This document shows, piece by piece, positions 36,864-46,194 of a stretch of 64,000 nucleotides of DNA (position 1 is its first letter; each line of letters starts with the position of its first letter). The position numbers and the translations under genes were made by a program. Below the pieces are notes generated by a model. The model worked only from the letters and a program-made list of their open reading frames with translations. It had not been told where the DNA came from and made no database searches. The DNA lies in contig NW_008705581.1 in NCBI RefSeq assembly GCF_000186865.1, forward strand, positions 84,592-148,591, in the 5' to 3' direction. The stretch is from Aureococcus anophagefferens. Lineage: Eukaryota; Sar; Pelagophyceae; Pelagomonadales; Pelagomonadaceae.

Positions 36864-37714
36864 GTAGCGGCCCCCGCCGACCCCGGGGCGACGACGACCG
36901 CGCTCGGCGGGTGACGCCCCGGGGGCGGAACGGGCGCGGTCGCGGTCGTAGCGAACGCTTTGACTCGGGCGTCGCGACGCGTCGTATAAGCGTGTGGCGA
37001 ATTTATAGTGATGCCACCCTACTCTGCGCCCCGTGCCGCCGCGGGCCCACGAGCCCTACTGGAGCGCGTTCTACGCGACGCGGAAGCGCGAGCCGACGAG
37101 CTACCGCATGGCCGAGTACGTGCGGTGCGTCTACTGCCCCGCCGCGCCCGCGGAGCCCATGCCCGCGCCCCGCGCGTCCGCGGCCGCGCGGGACGGGTCC
37201 GCCGCGTCCATGCAGCGGCGCCTCGTGCGCCTCGCGACGGCGTCGACGAGGGGGTAGTCTAGACCTGTCGTCGCTGTCCAGCGACTTCTGGGTCTCGACT
37301 CGGAAGGCCGACTGACCGCCGGCGCGCGCGTTTTTTCCGATCGTAGTGGTTAGAACGAGTGTATATACCGGTATATACCGTCGGTATGGTAAATACCCGG
37401 TACATACCGGCATTTGCGGAGTACGCCGATCCCTCTATGGTCTCCCGGCTCCGCGTCGAGCCACCGCGCGCCGTGCCGGTCCCAATGCGGCACCGTGACG
37501 CACAGCACGAGCACAGGCCCGGCCCTCCGAGTCGACGCGTGCTCGGCGAAGCCCGCCGGGCGTCGCGGTCCAGCCGCCGCGCCGCGCCGTCACGGTTCCG
37601 CGAACGGCCGCGAACGCCGCCTCGGACGCCGGCGACGACCTCCCGCGCGTCGCGCGCGCGCGAAAGAAGCGGAGGCACATCCTCGCCGACGAGCGGGCTC
37701 GGGCCGGGTCGATT
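36864..37714. other. Mostly non-coding region upstream of the MITE
   Basis: About 850 bp. It holds a short open frame on + (37033-37257, RAHEPYWSAFYATRKREPTSYRMAEYVRCVYC in two stretches) that has protein-like composition for its first 35 codons but no family I recognise; it may be a small gene or a relic exon. Near 37350-37420 there is a run of short inverted motifs (TATACCGGTATATACCG, CGGTATGGTAAATACC) resembling local palindromic slippage. No introner is present. Confidence 0.35.
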
Positions 37715-38067
37715 CCAGTGTGGGAAACAAAATCGCTCCAACAATTACCTGGTATTTATATCTTCAACAAAAAAGTAAACATTGCACAGCAACTTGAAGA
37801 TACGTTACACGCTTGCCGACCCGAACCAGCGACCCGCACTCTCAAACTTCCTTGACGAATACGGTTAGCGCGCAAACTTGCCTTACCATCCTCGGCGTGG
37901 CCATAATTCGCCAATTTTGCCTCTGGCCCCGCGGCTTGGCCGCACGCGCGGCCGATTTTCAGGAGGTGTAGTACACGTCCCGCCCGCCGCCGGCGGGAAA
38001 CAATAATTAAATATTAATTATTTAATTCGAGTGGGCCGGCCTAGGCGTACGTTGTTTCCCACACTGG
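37715..38067. mobile_element. MITE-like element with 16-bp perfect inverted repeats
   Basis: A 353-bp element with perfect terminal inverted repeats CCAGTGTGGGAAACAA (37715-37730) and TTGTTTCCCACACTGG (38052-38067), flanked by a direct TCGATT at 37709-37714 and 38068-38073. The interior is AT-richer than the genome around it, including an AATTAAATATTAATTA stretch near 38008, and has no coding capacity. The ends differ from both introner families, and the 6-bp TSD differs from their 8 bp. It sits about 80 bp upstream of the RPL36 start codon, so it may be part of that gene's promoter or 5'UTR. Confidence 0.85.
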
Positions 38068-38149
38068 TCGATTCGACTTGAAAAATTACCCCCGGCGCCA
38101 CCTTGGCCGGGGCATTTGTGCAGCTCCTCGCTCGACAAAAAGAGCGACG

Positions 38150-38461
38150 ATGGCCCCCACGCGCGTGATGAAGCACTTCGAGACGGAGAAGCTGGCCAAG
38201 GCCCAGCGGCCGAAGCACCGCAAGGGGCGCCTCTCCGCGCGGACGAAGGTCGTGCGCGAGGTCGTGCGCGAGGTCGCGGGCCTCGTGCCCTACGAGAAGC
38301 GCATTTTGGACATGATCAAGACGGGGGGCGCGTCGAGCGAGAAGCGCATGTACAAATTCGCCAAGATGCGCCTCGGCACGCACAAGCGCGCGATCAAGAA
38401 GCGCGAGGACATGAAGGACATCTACGCGCAGATGCGCGCGCGCCAAGCGATGGAGAAGTAG
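38150..38461 (+). CDS. RPL36: Cytosolic 60S ribosomal protein L36 (eL36)
   Basis: A 103-residue basic protein, full length for eL36. Family blocks: KLAKAQRPKHRKGRLSARTKVVREVVREVAGLVPYEKRILDMIKTGG, then EKRMYKFAKMRLGTHKRAIKKREDMKDIYAQMRA. It is one of the small eukaryote-specific proteins of the large subunit. The ATG at 38150 was chosen by comparison with the usual N-terminus; the frame is open 24 codons further. The MITE ends 82 bp before the ATG. Confidence 0.95.
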   Translation: MAPTRVMKHFETEKLAKAQRPKHRKGRLSARTKVVREVVREVAGLVPYEKRILDMIKTGGASSEKRMYKFAKMRLGTHKRAIKKREDMKDIYAQMRARQAMEK

Positions 38462-38845
38462 AGCGGTGGCCCCGCGGGGGACGAGCCCCCGGAGGCCCTC
38501 GCCCGGCGGCTGCCGTGCCGCCCGACGCCGTCGACCGTACGCGGGCCGCAGCGCGCGGTCCCGCACAAACCTAACGTCTCTGTGACACCGTTCCGCGCGG
38601 TTCGGGGCGCCCGACGGCCGCGCGCTGGGGGGTTGGGGGCACGCCCCGCCGGGGAGCGCCGCGCTCCCCGGGGAGCGACACGTCCGGAGTCCGCCGACCG
38701 GGGGCGCCCCCCGTCCGGCGTGGTCCGCCGCGACGCGGAGGGGAGACGTCCGCGGCGGCCCGGGACTCGGCCCGGGAGGGTCGCCCCCCCCCCGCCGGCG
38801 CCGACGACGCGCGGGCGGCGCTGGTTACAGCCCCCCCGCCCCCCG
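38462..38845. other. Converging 3' flanks of RPL36 and next gene, with a hairpin
   Basis: About 380 bp of very GC-rich sequence with no gene. A 10-bp stem with a 3-nt loop is formed by CCGGGGAGCG (38649-38658) and CGCTCCCCGG (38662-38671). The C/G runs near 38780-38845 lie next to the stop of the minus-strand gene. The hairpin could help end transcription between the converging genes, but that is only a guess. Confidence 0.4.
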
Positions 38846-39547
38846 CTAGATGAGGAAGTCGTGGTTCGTGAAGACGACGTCGAGGAAGTAGTTGTCGATG
38901 AACGACTCCGGGGACGTCCGCGGCCAGAGCCGCGCGGCGGACCGCGTCGTCGTCGCGGCGTCGTCGTCGTCGTCCTCGTGCCAGACCGCCCGCAGGGCGT
39001 TGTCCAGGAGCGTCTCCTTGCGCCAGAGCTCGTCGAAGAGCATCTCGTTGAGCTGCCGCATCCACGTGAAAAGCTCGAGCGGCGACGCCGGGCACGACCC
39101 CGCGGGCGTCGCCGGGTCCCAGCCGTCGCGGTCCAGGAGCGCGCAGCCGTCCTCGACGGCCTTGAGGCAGTCGTCCGCGGCGCGGTTCAGCTCCGGGAGC
39201 GTCGCGTTCCGCAGGTGCGACGCGAGGCGCTGCGTCTCGCGCCGGTGGTCGACCGCGAGCTGCTTCGCGAGGCCGTCCTTGAGCGAGTGGAGGGCGCCGA
39301 GCTTGCGCTCGTCCCAGACGCAGCGCTCCAGCACGGGCACGCGGCCGGCGAACGCCGCGACGCTGTTGAGCACGTCGGCGGCCTCGTCCTCGGTGTCGAT
39401 CCAGCGCCGCAGCGCGGCGACGTGCTCCTTGAAGCAGCGCGTGGCGGCCTTGTAGTTGGCGTGGACGGGCGGCGGCTTGGGGGTCGGCGGCGTCCCGGGC
39501 GTGCTCGGCTTGGCCTGCTTCTTCTTGTTCCGCTGCGGCGTCGGCAT
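38846..39547 (-). CDS. Helical protein, possibly AIRIM/C1orf109-like
   Basis: A 233-residue, mostly helical protein. A Lys/Pro-rich N-terminus (RNKKKQAKPSTPGTPPTPKPP) precedes helices: YKAATRCFKEHVAALRRWI, LGALHSLKDGLAKQLAVDH, LNRAADDCLKAVEDGCALLD. Then SPLELFTWMRQLNEMLFDELWRKETLLDNAL and the C-terminal FIDNYFLDVVFTN. The order (N-terminal CF helix, SP...WM/L linker helix, K-x-x-LL helix, final hydrophobic ILL/VVF strand) resembles AIRIM (C1orf109), a partner of the AAA ATPase SPATA5 in 60S maturation. The match rests on pattern alone. Its neighbour RPL36 is a ribosomal gene, but eukaryotic neighbours need not be related. Confidence 0.42.
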   Translation of the reverse strand: MPTPQRNKKKQAKPSTPGTPPTPKPPPVHANYKAATRCFKEHVAALRRWIDTEDEAADVLNSVAAFAGRVPVLERCVWDERKLGALHSLKDGLAKQLAVDHRRETQRLASHLRNATLPELNRAADDCLKAVEDGCALLDRDGWDPATPAGSCPASPLELFTWMRQLNEMLFDELWRKETLLDNALRAVWHEDDDDDAATTTRSAARLWPRTSPESFIDNYFLDVVFTNHDFLI

Positions 39548-39768
39548 GGGGGCTTCGCGAGCGGCGGCGCGACCGGCGCGCGCGCCGGCGATGCGCAGCG
39601 GCGCGCGCGGGCGACGGGGTCTTTCGCGCAGCGCTCGAGACCGCGGCGGTGGCGCGTCCGGGTGCGGCGACCGTGGAGCCGAGCGGTCGGCGCCGAGGCT
39701 GGGCCTCCCTGCACCCAGAGTGCTCGATGGGTGCAACCAAAGGATACACAAGGTCTAACGCATTCAGC

Positions 39769-41085
39769 ATGGTGGCGGAGACGACGGCGCGCGACGCCTT
39801 CGAGGACTGCGTGCAGTACGCGAAGCGGCACAACTTCGGCGAGATCCTCCAGGAGTACGTCGTGCGCGTGCTCCGCGAGCGGCCCAGCGACCCCGTGGCC
39901 TTCCTCATCGACGAGATCACGAAGCGCCCCTTCACGCCCGCGTCGAGCGCGGCGTCGAACCCCTTCTTCCGGGACCCGCTCCGCGACGGCCCCGACGCGC
40001 GCCTGCGCGTGGCGGCGTCGCCGGGCCTCTTCTTCCGCGAGGCCTGCGCCCAGTGCAAGGGCCGCGTCGAGGCGGCCTGCGCGTACGACGTGCCGACGGT
40101 CGTCGTCCACGGCTCCGTGACGACGGACCAGTTCGTGCGCACGGCGCGGGGCGCGCGGCTCGCGGCGCCCGGCGAGCAGGACGATTTGAGCCTGCGGGCG
40201 TTGGACGATGCGACCTGCGCGCCGAAGAACCCGGAGTCGGGGCCCTACTGCGTCGACGTCGTCTCGGCTTTGGTCTCCATCGAGATCGCGCGGCGCCAGG
40301 GCATGTACGAGCCCGCGCCCTCCCGCGAGGCCATGCGCGACTTCGCGCCCCAGTTCCTGCTGGGCTACCTCCGGGGCCTGGGCCAGACCAAGGCTGAGTT
40401 TACGACGCTCCGGGAGAAGTACGCCACGGGCGAGCTCGACTTCCCCTTCGCCGACGGCCTCGAGCCGGCCCTGTCGCCCGGCGCGCCGGCGCCCTTCCAC
40501 GAGCCCCTGCCGGCGTCGGAGGCGACGGGGAAATACGCGCTGCAGCACTCGTCGCGGTGCGCGGAGATGCGGAAAGCAACGCTCGACGCGGACGACGCGG
40601 TCGTCAACGCGGTGCAAAAGGCCTGGAACGCCACGGAGGGCGCCTGCGTCGTCGTCGAGGCCGGCCGCCTGCCGGGGTCCCGGACGCTCGTCGCGTTGGC
40701 CTTCGACGGGGGCGCCGCCTGCAAGCTCGTCGAGGCGTTCCCCGTCCCCGCGAACGGCCTCGAAGGCCTGGAGCGCGCGAATCTGGCCTGCGCGGCGGCG
40801 CTGCCGCGCTTCCTCGGGCGCCTGGAGGGGTTCGCGGCCGTCGAGCTCGAGACGTTCCAGAGGTTCGAAGCGCCCGTCGCCGACAAGAAGGCCGCGGGCA
40901 AGCTCGCGCTGTGGTTGGGCGCGGCGCTCGGCATCTCCCACTCCCTCACGGGCGCCGACGTCGACGCGCTCCGCCGCGACGCCGCCGCCCGCTTCGTCGA
41001 GTGGACCGCGCTCGCGTCCGACATCGACGCGGAGGTCACGATCGCCTGGGAGGAGTACTGCGCCGCCGCCGCCGCGCTCCTCTAG
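39769..41085 (+). CDS. RIIa/DPY-30-type docking-domain protein
   Basis: A 438-residue protein. Near the N-terminus, FGEILQEYVVRVLRERPSDPVAFLIDEITKRPF has the form of an RIIa dimerisation-docking helix pair (hydrophobic helix, then RPxDPxxFL), found in PKA regulatory subunits and in many radial-spoke and sheath proteins of flagella. The rest is unrecognised; a His-rich N-part and an alpha/beta C-part (GACVVVEAGRLPGSRTLVALAFDGGAACKLVEAFPVP) are visible. With the PACRG-like protein it is one of two candidate flagellar genes in the window. The start was set at MVAETTARDAFEDC, the first Met before the domain; codons upstream to 39649 are open but low-complexity. Confidence 0.6.
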   Translation: MVAETTARDAFEDCVQYAKRHNFGEILQEYVVRVLRERPSDPVAFLIDEITKRPFTPASSAASNPFFRDPLRDGPDARLRVAASPGLFFREACAQCKGRVEAACAYDVPTVVVHGSVTTDQFVRTARGARLAAPGEQDDLSLRALDDATCAPKNPESGPYCVDVVSALVSIEIARRQGMYEPAPSREAMRDFAPQFLLGYLRGLGQTKAEFTTLREKYATGELDFPFADGLEPALSPGAPAPFHEPLPASEATGKYALQHSSRCAEMRKATLDADDAVVNAVQKAWNATEGACVVVEAGRLPGSRTLVALAFDGGAACKLVEAFPVPANGLEGLERANLACAAALPRFLGRLEGFAAVELETFQRFEAPVADKKAAGKLALWLGAALGISHSLTGADVDALRRDAAARFVEWTALASDIDAEVTIAWEEYCAAAAALL

Positions 41086-41109
41086 GCGGCGCCCCGTCTA
41101 ACGATAATC

Positions 41110-43372
41110 CTACGCCGCGGACCTCGCGCGCGGCCCGCGGACGTCGTCCGGCGCCGCCGACGCGACCGAGCCCGCGGACCGCGCGCGCGGCCCCCGGGGG
41201 GGCTCGCCGCCGGCGTCGGAGAGGACGGACTCGGACGACGTCGAGTCGCGCGCGTCCGTGTCGCTGTCCGACGACGCCGCGGGCGCGCGCTCCGCCGCCG
41301 CGGCGCTCTTCGACGCCAGTATGGACCGCTTCGACACGTGGTCCTGGTGCGCGTGCTCCACGCGCAGCACGTTCCACCCCACGCGCCGCGCGACCTCCGC
41401 CGCGGCCTGTGTGGAAATCAAATCTTCAACCCGACTTCAATGTTCGCGTATTCGAATGTTTCGACACAATCTCTTCGGCTGCGCTTCGAGAACTCGACGA
41501 GAGCAATCGATTCGTCCAAAAATCAGCCGAATCGACTTCGATTTGACCGAGATAGAGAGGTTTGAAGTATTTGCTGGACAGGGCGTTCCCCTGGTTGATC
41601 TCCACACAGGCCGCGGCGAACAGGGTCTCGTGCGTGCCCGACGCCAGCGTCCCCGACGCCTCGACGCCCGTGTTCGCGACCCACAGCAGGCGGAACGCCA
41701 GGTCCAAGACGCAGGCGGCCCGGAGGTAGCGCGGCGGCACGTTCCGCCGCTCCCGGAGCCGCCACGCGCCCCGCCCGCCGAAGACGCCCCAGTCGTGGAC
41801 GAGGTCCCAGTAGTAGGAAAAGAGCGTCGAGCACGTCGCGCCGACGACGAAGAGCGGGCGGCGGGGCCCGTGGCACGTCAAAGCGGCCGTCATGGCCATC
41901 ACCGAAACGAAGTACTTGGCCGCGTTGTACTGCGACGGTCCGTGGTTCTCCGGGCCGCAGCGCCGCCGCGCGCACTGCCAGAAGCGGACCCAGTAGGGCG
42001 CGACCGCGAGGCCGAAGCGCGCGAAGTGCTCCGCGGCCGCGCCCCGCCCGCCGCCCCGCGCGGCGACGCAGGCCAGCAGGCCCAGATCCCCGAGCACGCG
42101 CGTCTGCGAGCAGAACTGGTCCGCCACGAAGGTGTGCTCGAAGCCCACGGAGCCGCCGCAGGGCGCGGCCGCGTTCGCGCGCAGCACCCGCGTGAGGTAG
42201 GGGCACTCCGACGCGAGGAACCGCAGGCCCCGGCGGCTCAGCAGGCTGCCCGACGCCAGGAGCACCAACACGGTAGCCGCGAGGTACGCGCGGCGCACGT
42301 TGAGCACGACGCCCAGCAGCGCGACGAGCGCCGACGCGAGCACGCCCGACGTCATCCGCGCCAAAAACGGCCACTCGAGGGTCTCCGCGGCCCGCGCCGG
42401 CAGCATGGCGAAGACGTTGACCCAGTTCACGGACGTCTCCTGCCACGCGAGGATGTCGACCGCGAACCCTAAAACGTGGAGCGCGGGCAAAGAAGCGAGC
42501 CGAACAAAGGCCCAGCCGACGTCGTCGAGCGTCTCCACGGGCGACTCCAGATGCTGCCGCGCGACGAGCAGCGACGCCGACGCGCACGCGGCGACGCCGA
42601 CCAAGGCGCCCGCGACGAACGTGTCCGCGCCGCGCGACGGCCGCCGGAGCGCGTAGTCGCCCGCGCCGTCGCGCAGCGCCGCGCGCGCCGCCGACAGGTG
42701 GCCCTCCGTGAAGAGCTGGGCGTAGGTCGCCTCGACCTCGCTCCGCAGCGCGGCGACGGTCGCGGGCCCGGACCGCCAGAAGGAGCACCGCTCCGCCGCG
42801 GACGTGTACGCGCCCTTCCAGGCCACGCCGAGCAGCTTGTCGTGCTTCTTCGCGATCTTAGCCACGGCCGTCGCGTTGAGCTCGCAGAAGCTCGAGAGGA
42901 GGGCGCAGAGCAGGTGGACCTGCATGAGCTCCTCCGCGACGCCGGAGCCGCCGCCGCGCGCGGCGACGCGCGACGCGCGGACGTCCAGATCCTGGAGCAT
43001 GCGCAGGTAGAAGGCCTCGACGCGCGCCACGTCGGCGTCGAGCGCCGCGTAGAAGGCCTTCTGCGCCGCGCCGGGCGCGGCCGCGGACGCGCGGAACGAC
43101 GCCGACGTCGCGAGGCCGACGACGCGCTGCCGCCCGAGGCTCCGCAGCTCCACCTCCCGCTCGAAGTCGTCGCCCGTCTCCAGGGGCCGCAGCTCCACGA
43201 GCAGGGGCGACTCGTCCTCGTCGGCGCCCGGCTCCGGCGAGTCCGCGCGGGGCCGGCCGGCCGGCGTCTCGGCGACGACGGCGTCGAGCCGCCGCTTGAG
43301 GCCGAAATAGTCGACGTACTCGTCCTTCCACTCCTGCACCATCTCCTTCATGAGCCGCACGCCGAACTTCAT
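41110..43372 (-). CDS. SPX-EXS phosphate exporter (XPR1/PHO1/SYG1 family)
   Basis: A 683-residue membrane protein that exports inorganic phosphate and senses inositol pyrophosphates. The SPX domain starts MKFGVRLMKEMVQEWKDEYVDYFGLKRRL and continues to FCELNATAVAKIAKKHDKLLG, the basic ligand surface. Transmembrane helices follow from about residue 260. The EXS domain shows PYWVRFWQCARRRCGPENHGPSQYNAAKYFVSVMAMT, WDLVHDWGVFG, and after the intron AEVARRVGWNVLRVEHAHQ. Exons are 43372-41618 and 41406-41110 (1,755 + 297 nt = 684 codons). The introner in between uses a GC donor. The start at MKFG is the family's invariant start. Acidic, Ser-rich C-terminal tail. Confidence 0.9.
41407..41609 (+). mobile_element. 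Family A introner (copy A3), intron 41407-41617
   Basis: A 203-bp element, ends CTGTGTGGAAATC and GATCTCCACACAG, with TSD GCCGCGGC at 41399-41406 and 41610-41617 (itself palindromic). It is antisense to its host, the SPX-EXS gene. The internal sequence differs from A1/A2 in the last quarter (GAGGTTTGAAGTATTTGCTG instead of the AATTCTCAAGTTTGG block), so it represents another subfamily that still has the shared core. Confidence 0.94.
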
Positions 43373-43719
43373 GGCGCCGCGGGCGGGACGGAGACCGGGA
43401 GGAGATCGATCGAGAGGGAGGGATGGTCGAAGCTGCCCGCCAATGCTGCCCAAGACCAAAAGCCAAGGGGATCTTCAAGATACTTGAAGATCCCCTTGCA
43501 AAAGCACGTGCAACCAGCTTCGGCGTGTGGGAGTGCAAGGAGTTCAAGCGCGGGCGGGCCGGTCCCGATCCTCGACTTCTGAGGGGAGGGTGGGATGGTC
43601 GCTGCTGCCCGCCCGCAAGCCAGTGCTGCCCGCGACGAGGCACGTGCGACCCTCTCGACAGCCTCGACATGTGAAAGTGCAGCGCAAACCTTGTAGCCTA
43701 CATTGCACATACAAAAACG
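43373..43719. repeat. Divergent promoter region with hairpin and duplicated block
   Basis: The 347 bp between the divergent SPX-EXS and MYND genes contain a strong hairpin: a 16-bp perfect stem with a 3-nt loop (CAAGGGGATCTTCAAG at 43464-43479, its complement at 43483-43498). Two related blocks built on GGGATGGTCG...CTGCCCGCC...TGCTGCCC occur near 43417-43450 and 43592-43632. Transcription of the hairpin on either strand would give a small foldback RNA. Confidence 0.6.
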
Positions 43720-44925
43720 ATGGCGGCCTACATCGGCATCACCCCGCCACACCTGCGGTTCCTATGTCTGCACGGAAAAGGTTCGGACGGCGCGGGCCTG
43801 CGCAAGGCCATGGCGGAGACGATGCAGCACGCGAACCTGCCGCACGTCGATTTTAGCTACATGGACGCGCCCTGGGAGGACGACGTCCCGCCGGTGCTGC
43901 CCATGGTCGACGCCGACGCGTCGCTCGCGGAGCGGCGCTGCTGGTGGCGCGAGCGGTTCAACGACGAGTTCGGCCGCTGGGACTACGAGGGCGCGGAGCA
44001 CGCCGTCGCGGCCGTGCTCGCGCGGCTCGGCGAGGAGTCGCCGCCGTTCCACGGCCTCGTCGGCGAGGGCCAGGGCGGCGAGCTCGCGGCCATCGTGCTC
44101 GCGATGCAGATCCGGAACGAGTTCCCGCCGGGCGTGCCTAAAAGCCTGCGCTACGGCTGGATCCAGAACGCGTCGAGCCCCCGGGACGCGCAGGCGGGCA
44201 AGGCCCTGAAAGACAAGGATGTATTACGGAACCGGCCCGGCGGCGTGCCGTCCATCCTCGTCACGGCCTACGTGCGCGACGACGCGTCGGACCCGCGGAC
44301 GACGGGGCCCTGCCACCTCAGCGAGCGCCTCGGCTCCGTCTTCGCGGCGCAGTATTGGGGCGAGGACGGCGCGCCGACGTGCCTCCTGCCGCCCGAGGAC
44401 GCGCGCGAGGACGACGTGACGGCCTTCGTCCAGTCCTTCTTCGCGCCGGGCGCCGACGACCGCATGCGGCGCATGTGCGCGGCCTGCGGCGCGCGCGCCA
44501 AGTTCTCCTGCGGGTCCTGCAAGGCCGCGCGCTACTGCTCGCGCGAGTGCCAGAAGGACCACTGGGGCCTCCACAAGGACGACTGCGCCCCGGCGGCGGC
44601 GGCGCTCGCGGCGCGGGACGCGGCGACGGCCGCGGCGCTCCGGAAGGCCGCGGACGACGCGATCGGCCCGGACCTCGGCGAGCGGCCGGACCGGTCGCCC
44701 GGGGAGTTCGTCCGGCTCACGGACATGTTCGAGGAGCTCGAGCGCGAGCAGGAGGCGGCCCTCGGCATGACGCCGCCCGACGACGCGCCGCCCGTGGACC
44801 CCAAAGTCTACGAGGAGCGCCACCCGTCCGACGACGAGTCCGACGGCGACGACGGCTACGTCGTCGACACGTTCATGACCCAGGGCGCCGAGGAGGCCAA
44901 GGGGCCCGTCGAGGTCGAACTTTAA
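43720..44925 (+). CDS. FSH1/OVCA2-like pseudo-hydrolase with MYND zinc finger
   Basis: A 401-residue protein in two modules. The first 240 residues follow the FSH1/OVCA2 serine-hydrolase fold (LRFLCLHGKGSDGAGLRKAMAETM at the start; oxyanion-loop region; HGLVGEGQGGELAAIVLAM at the nucleophile elbow). The family nucleophile motif G-F-S-Q-G is changed to G-E-G-Q-G, so the catalytic Ser is lost and no catalytic His block is seen. The domain is probably a binding module. Residues 247-285 form a MYND finger (CAACGARAKFSCGSCKAARYCSRECQKDHWGLHKDDC) with all eight Cys/His ligands. The C-terminus is acidic. MYND fingers bind proline-rich peptides. It converges on the EF-hand 3' part with about 40 bp between. 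Confidence 0.72.
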   Translation: MAAYIGITPPHLRFLCLHGKGSDGAGLRKAMAETMQHANLPHVDFSYMDAPWEDDVPPVLPMVDADASLAERRCWWRERFNDEFGRWDYEGAEHAVAAVLARLGEESPPFHGLVGEGQGGELAAIVLAMQIRNEFPPGVPKSLRYGWIQNASSPRDAQAGKALKDKDVLRNRPGGVPSILVTAYVRDDASDPRTTGPCHLSERLGSVFAAQYWGEDGAPTCLLPPEDAREDDVTAFVQSFFAPGADDRMRRMCAACGARAKFSCGSCKAARYCSRECQKDHWGLHKDDCAPAAAALAARDAATAAALRKAADDAIGPDLGERPDRSPGEFVRLTDMFEELEREQEAALGMTPPDDAPPVDPKVYEERHPSDDESDGDDGYVVDTFMTQGAEEAKGPVEVEL

Positions 44926-44964
44926 TTCGTGCGGGGGCGGGGATGTTGGACCGCCGGGGGGGCT

Positions 44965-45185
44965 TCAGAGCGCGTGGGGGCACCACGAGTCGGGGTCGTT
45001 GGGGTCGCCGCCGCGGCCGTGGCACGCGCGGCGCATGCTCTCGACGAAGGCGTCGAACTCCTTGATGTCGATGACGCCGTCGCCGTTCGCGTCGGCCGTC
45101 TCGATGAACTCGACGACCTCGGTCTCCGAGAGCACGCCGAAGCGCTCGAGGAGCTCGCGCATCTGCTCGCGCTCGATGCCGTGCG
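44965..45185 (-). pseudogene. EF-hand gene, 3' part, cut off from its 5' part
   Basis: In the minus sense the frame reads HGIEREQMRELLERFGVLSETEVVEFIETADANGDGVIDIKEFDAFVESMRRACHG... in consecutive stretches and ends PDSWCPHAL. DANGDGVIDIKE is a canonical 12-residue calcium loop. The reading frame has no natural start: upstream of the 54-bp repeat the sequence changes abruptly into the insert. The missing N-terminal half (EIVKAAGLSLDYVKAHGIEREQ) is found 9.3 kb away at 54519-54951 on the same strand. An internal ATG (MRELLERFG) could still give a 65-residue product with one EF-hand. Confidence 0.7.
45132..45185. repeat. 54-bp direct repeat, left copy
   Basis: A 54-bp sequence beginning GCACGCCGAAGCGCTCG and ending CGATGCCGTGCG is identical to 54519-54572, base for base as far as I can read. 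It is coding sequence of the EF-hand gene (HGIEREQMRELLERFGV). The two copies flank the 9.3-kb insert as a target-site duplication would, though 54 bp is far longer than usual for a transposon. Confidence 0.9.
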
Positions 45186-45194
45186 GCGTTCGCC

Positions 45195-45330
45195 GCGACG
45201 CCGCGGTCCGGGCGCCGCCGCGTCCGCGCGCGCCGCGACGGCGGGACCGAGCGCCGTCGAACGGTCCAAGAATCGCGGAAATCCGTCGCGATCCGGCCGA
45301 GCGGCCGAGCGCGCCGGTCCCGCGGGCCCG
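45195..45330 (+). repeat. Left inverted end of the insert
   Basis: It contains GGTCCAAGAATCGCGG followed by AAATCCGTCGCGATC. The right copy has GATCCGTCCAAAAATCGCGG at the same place. The motif GATCCGTCCAAAAATC is also present in family A introners (GATCCGTCCAAAAATCAGCC), so the ends look like a third, GC-richer relative of the introner core. Confidence 0.65.
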
Positions 45331-46194
45331 CGGGCGCCCGCGCCGGAACGTTCTTCGCCTCCCGCGCCGCCGCGATCACCGGCGGGGTCGGTCCGAAGCC
45401 CCGGTGCGTCCGCCGGCGCCGCGGGCCGCGGGACGACGCCAAAACGCCGGCGTCGCGACCCGGAGCGACGACGCCTCGGCCGCCGAGAGCTCTGCTTTTT
45501 GCACGACGACGCTCGCTCGTCGTGAGCCCGTGCCGGGACGGCGACGAAGCCCCGGCGGCGCGCGTGCGGCGCACGGACGCGCGCAACCCGCGGTGCGGGC
45601 GATATATGACAGATTAGACTTGGCAAAATCTCGTGAGGCCGTGAAGGCCCGGGCAAGCACTTGCCGGGCCTGATCGATCGCTAAACCACTCCCAGCGTCC
45701 CGCGCCGGCCGAGCGGGTCGCGACCTCCGGCCACCGCTCCGCCCGCCGCTCCCCGCGCCCCGACGCGGACGTCCCGTCGGCTGCGGGGATCGCCGCGGCG
45801 ACCGGTGGCAGCGCCGCGGTCGGCGCGCGGTCCGCGCCGACGGAGACATCGGCCGCGTCGACGCGGTCCTTCAAATTTTCGATCGGAGGTCTGGGAGCGG
45901 TCCTGGGGACGCTCCGGGGGAAGTGCACGAGGCGCGACCTAAAAACTCCGGGCACGGTGTTTTCGGGTTTCGTGTCAACTTGGACTTCAAAGAGAATGTC
46001 CACAACTCGCCAGGTCTCGAAGCGACTCGATCTCGTGCGCCGCCGCGTCTCTCGCCCCGCGCGCGCGCCCCGGGGCCCCGCGCGGCCCGCGCGCCCCGCG
46101 CGACGCCCCGCGCGCCCCACGAGCCCGCCCGAGCGCCGCCACACACCCACAATCACCGTTTCGCTCACAGGTGCTGATCGATTTGTGTCAAGCC
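45331..46194. other. Non-coding left arm of the insert
   Basis: No convincing gene. At 45645-45670 there is an imperfect hairpin (GGCCCGGGCAAG with CTTGCCGGGCC). GTTTCGCTCACAG just before 46171 looks like an intron acceptor, so a 5'UTR intron of the large gene probably ends here. The long open frames on both strands are Arg/Ala/Pro-rich and GC-driven. Confidence 0.45.

Noticed and set aside
45376..46168. Minus-strand open frames upstream of the large gene
   Set aside because: Translations are Arg/Ala/Pro-rich without any motif and no conserved-looking stretch.
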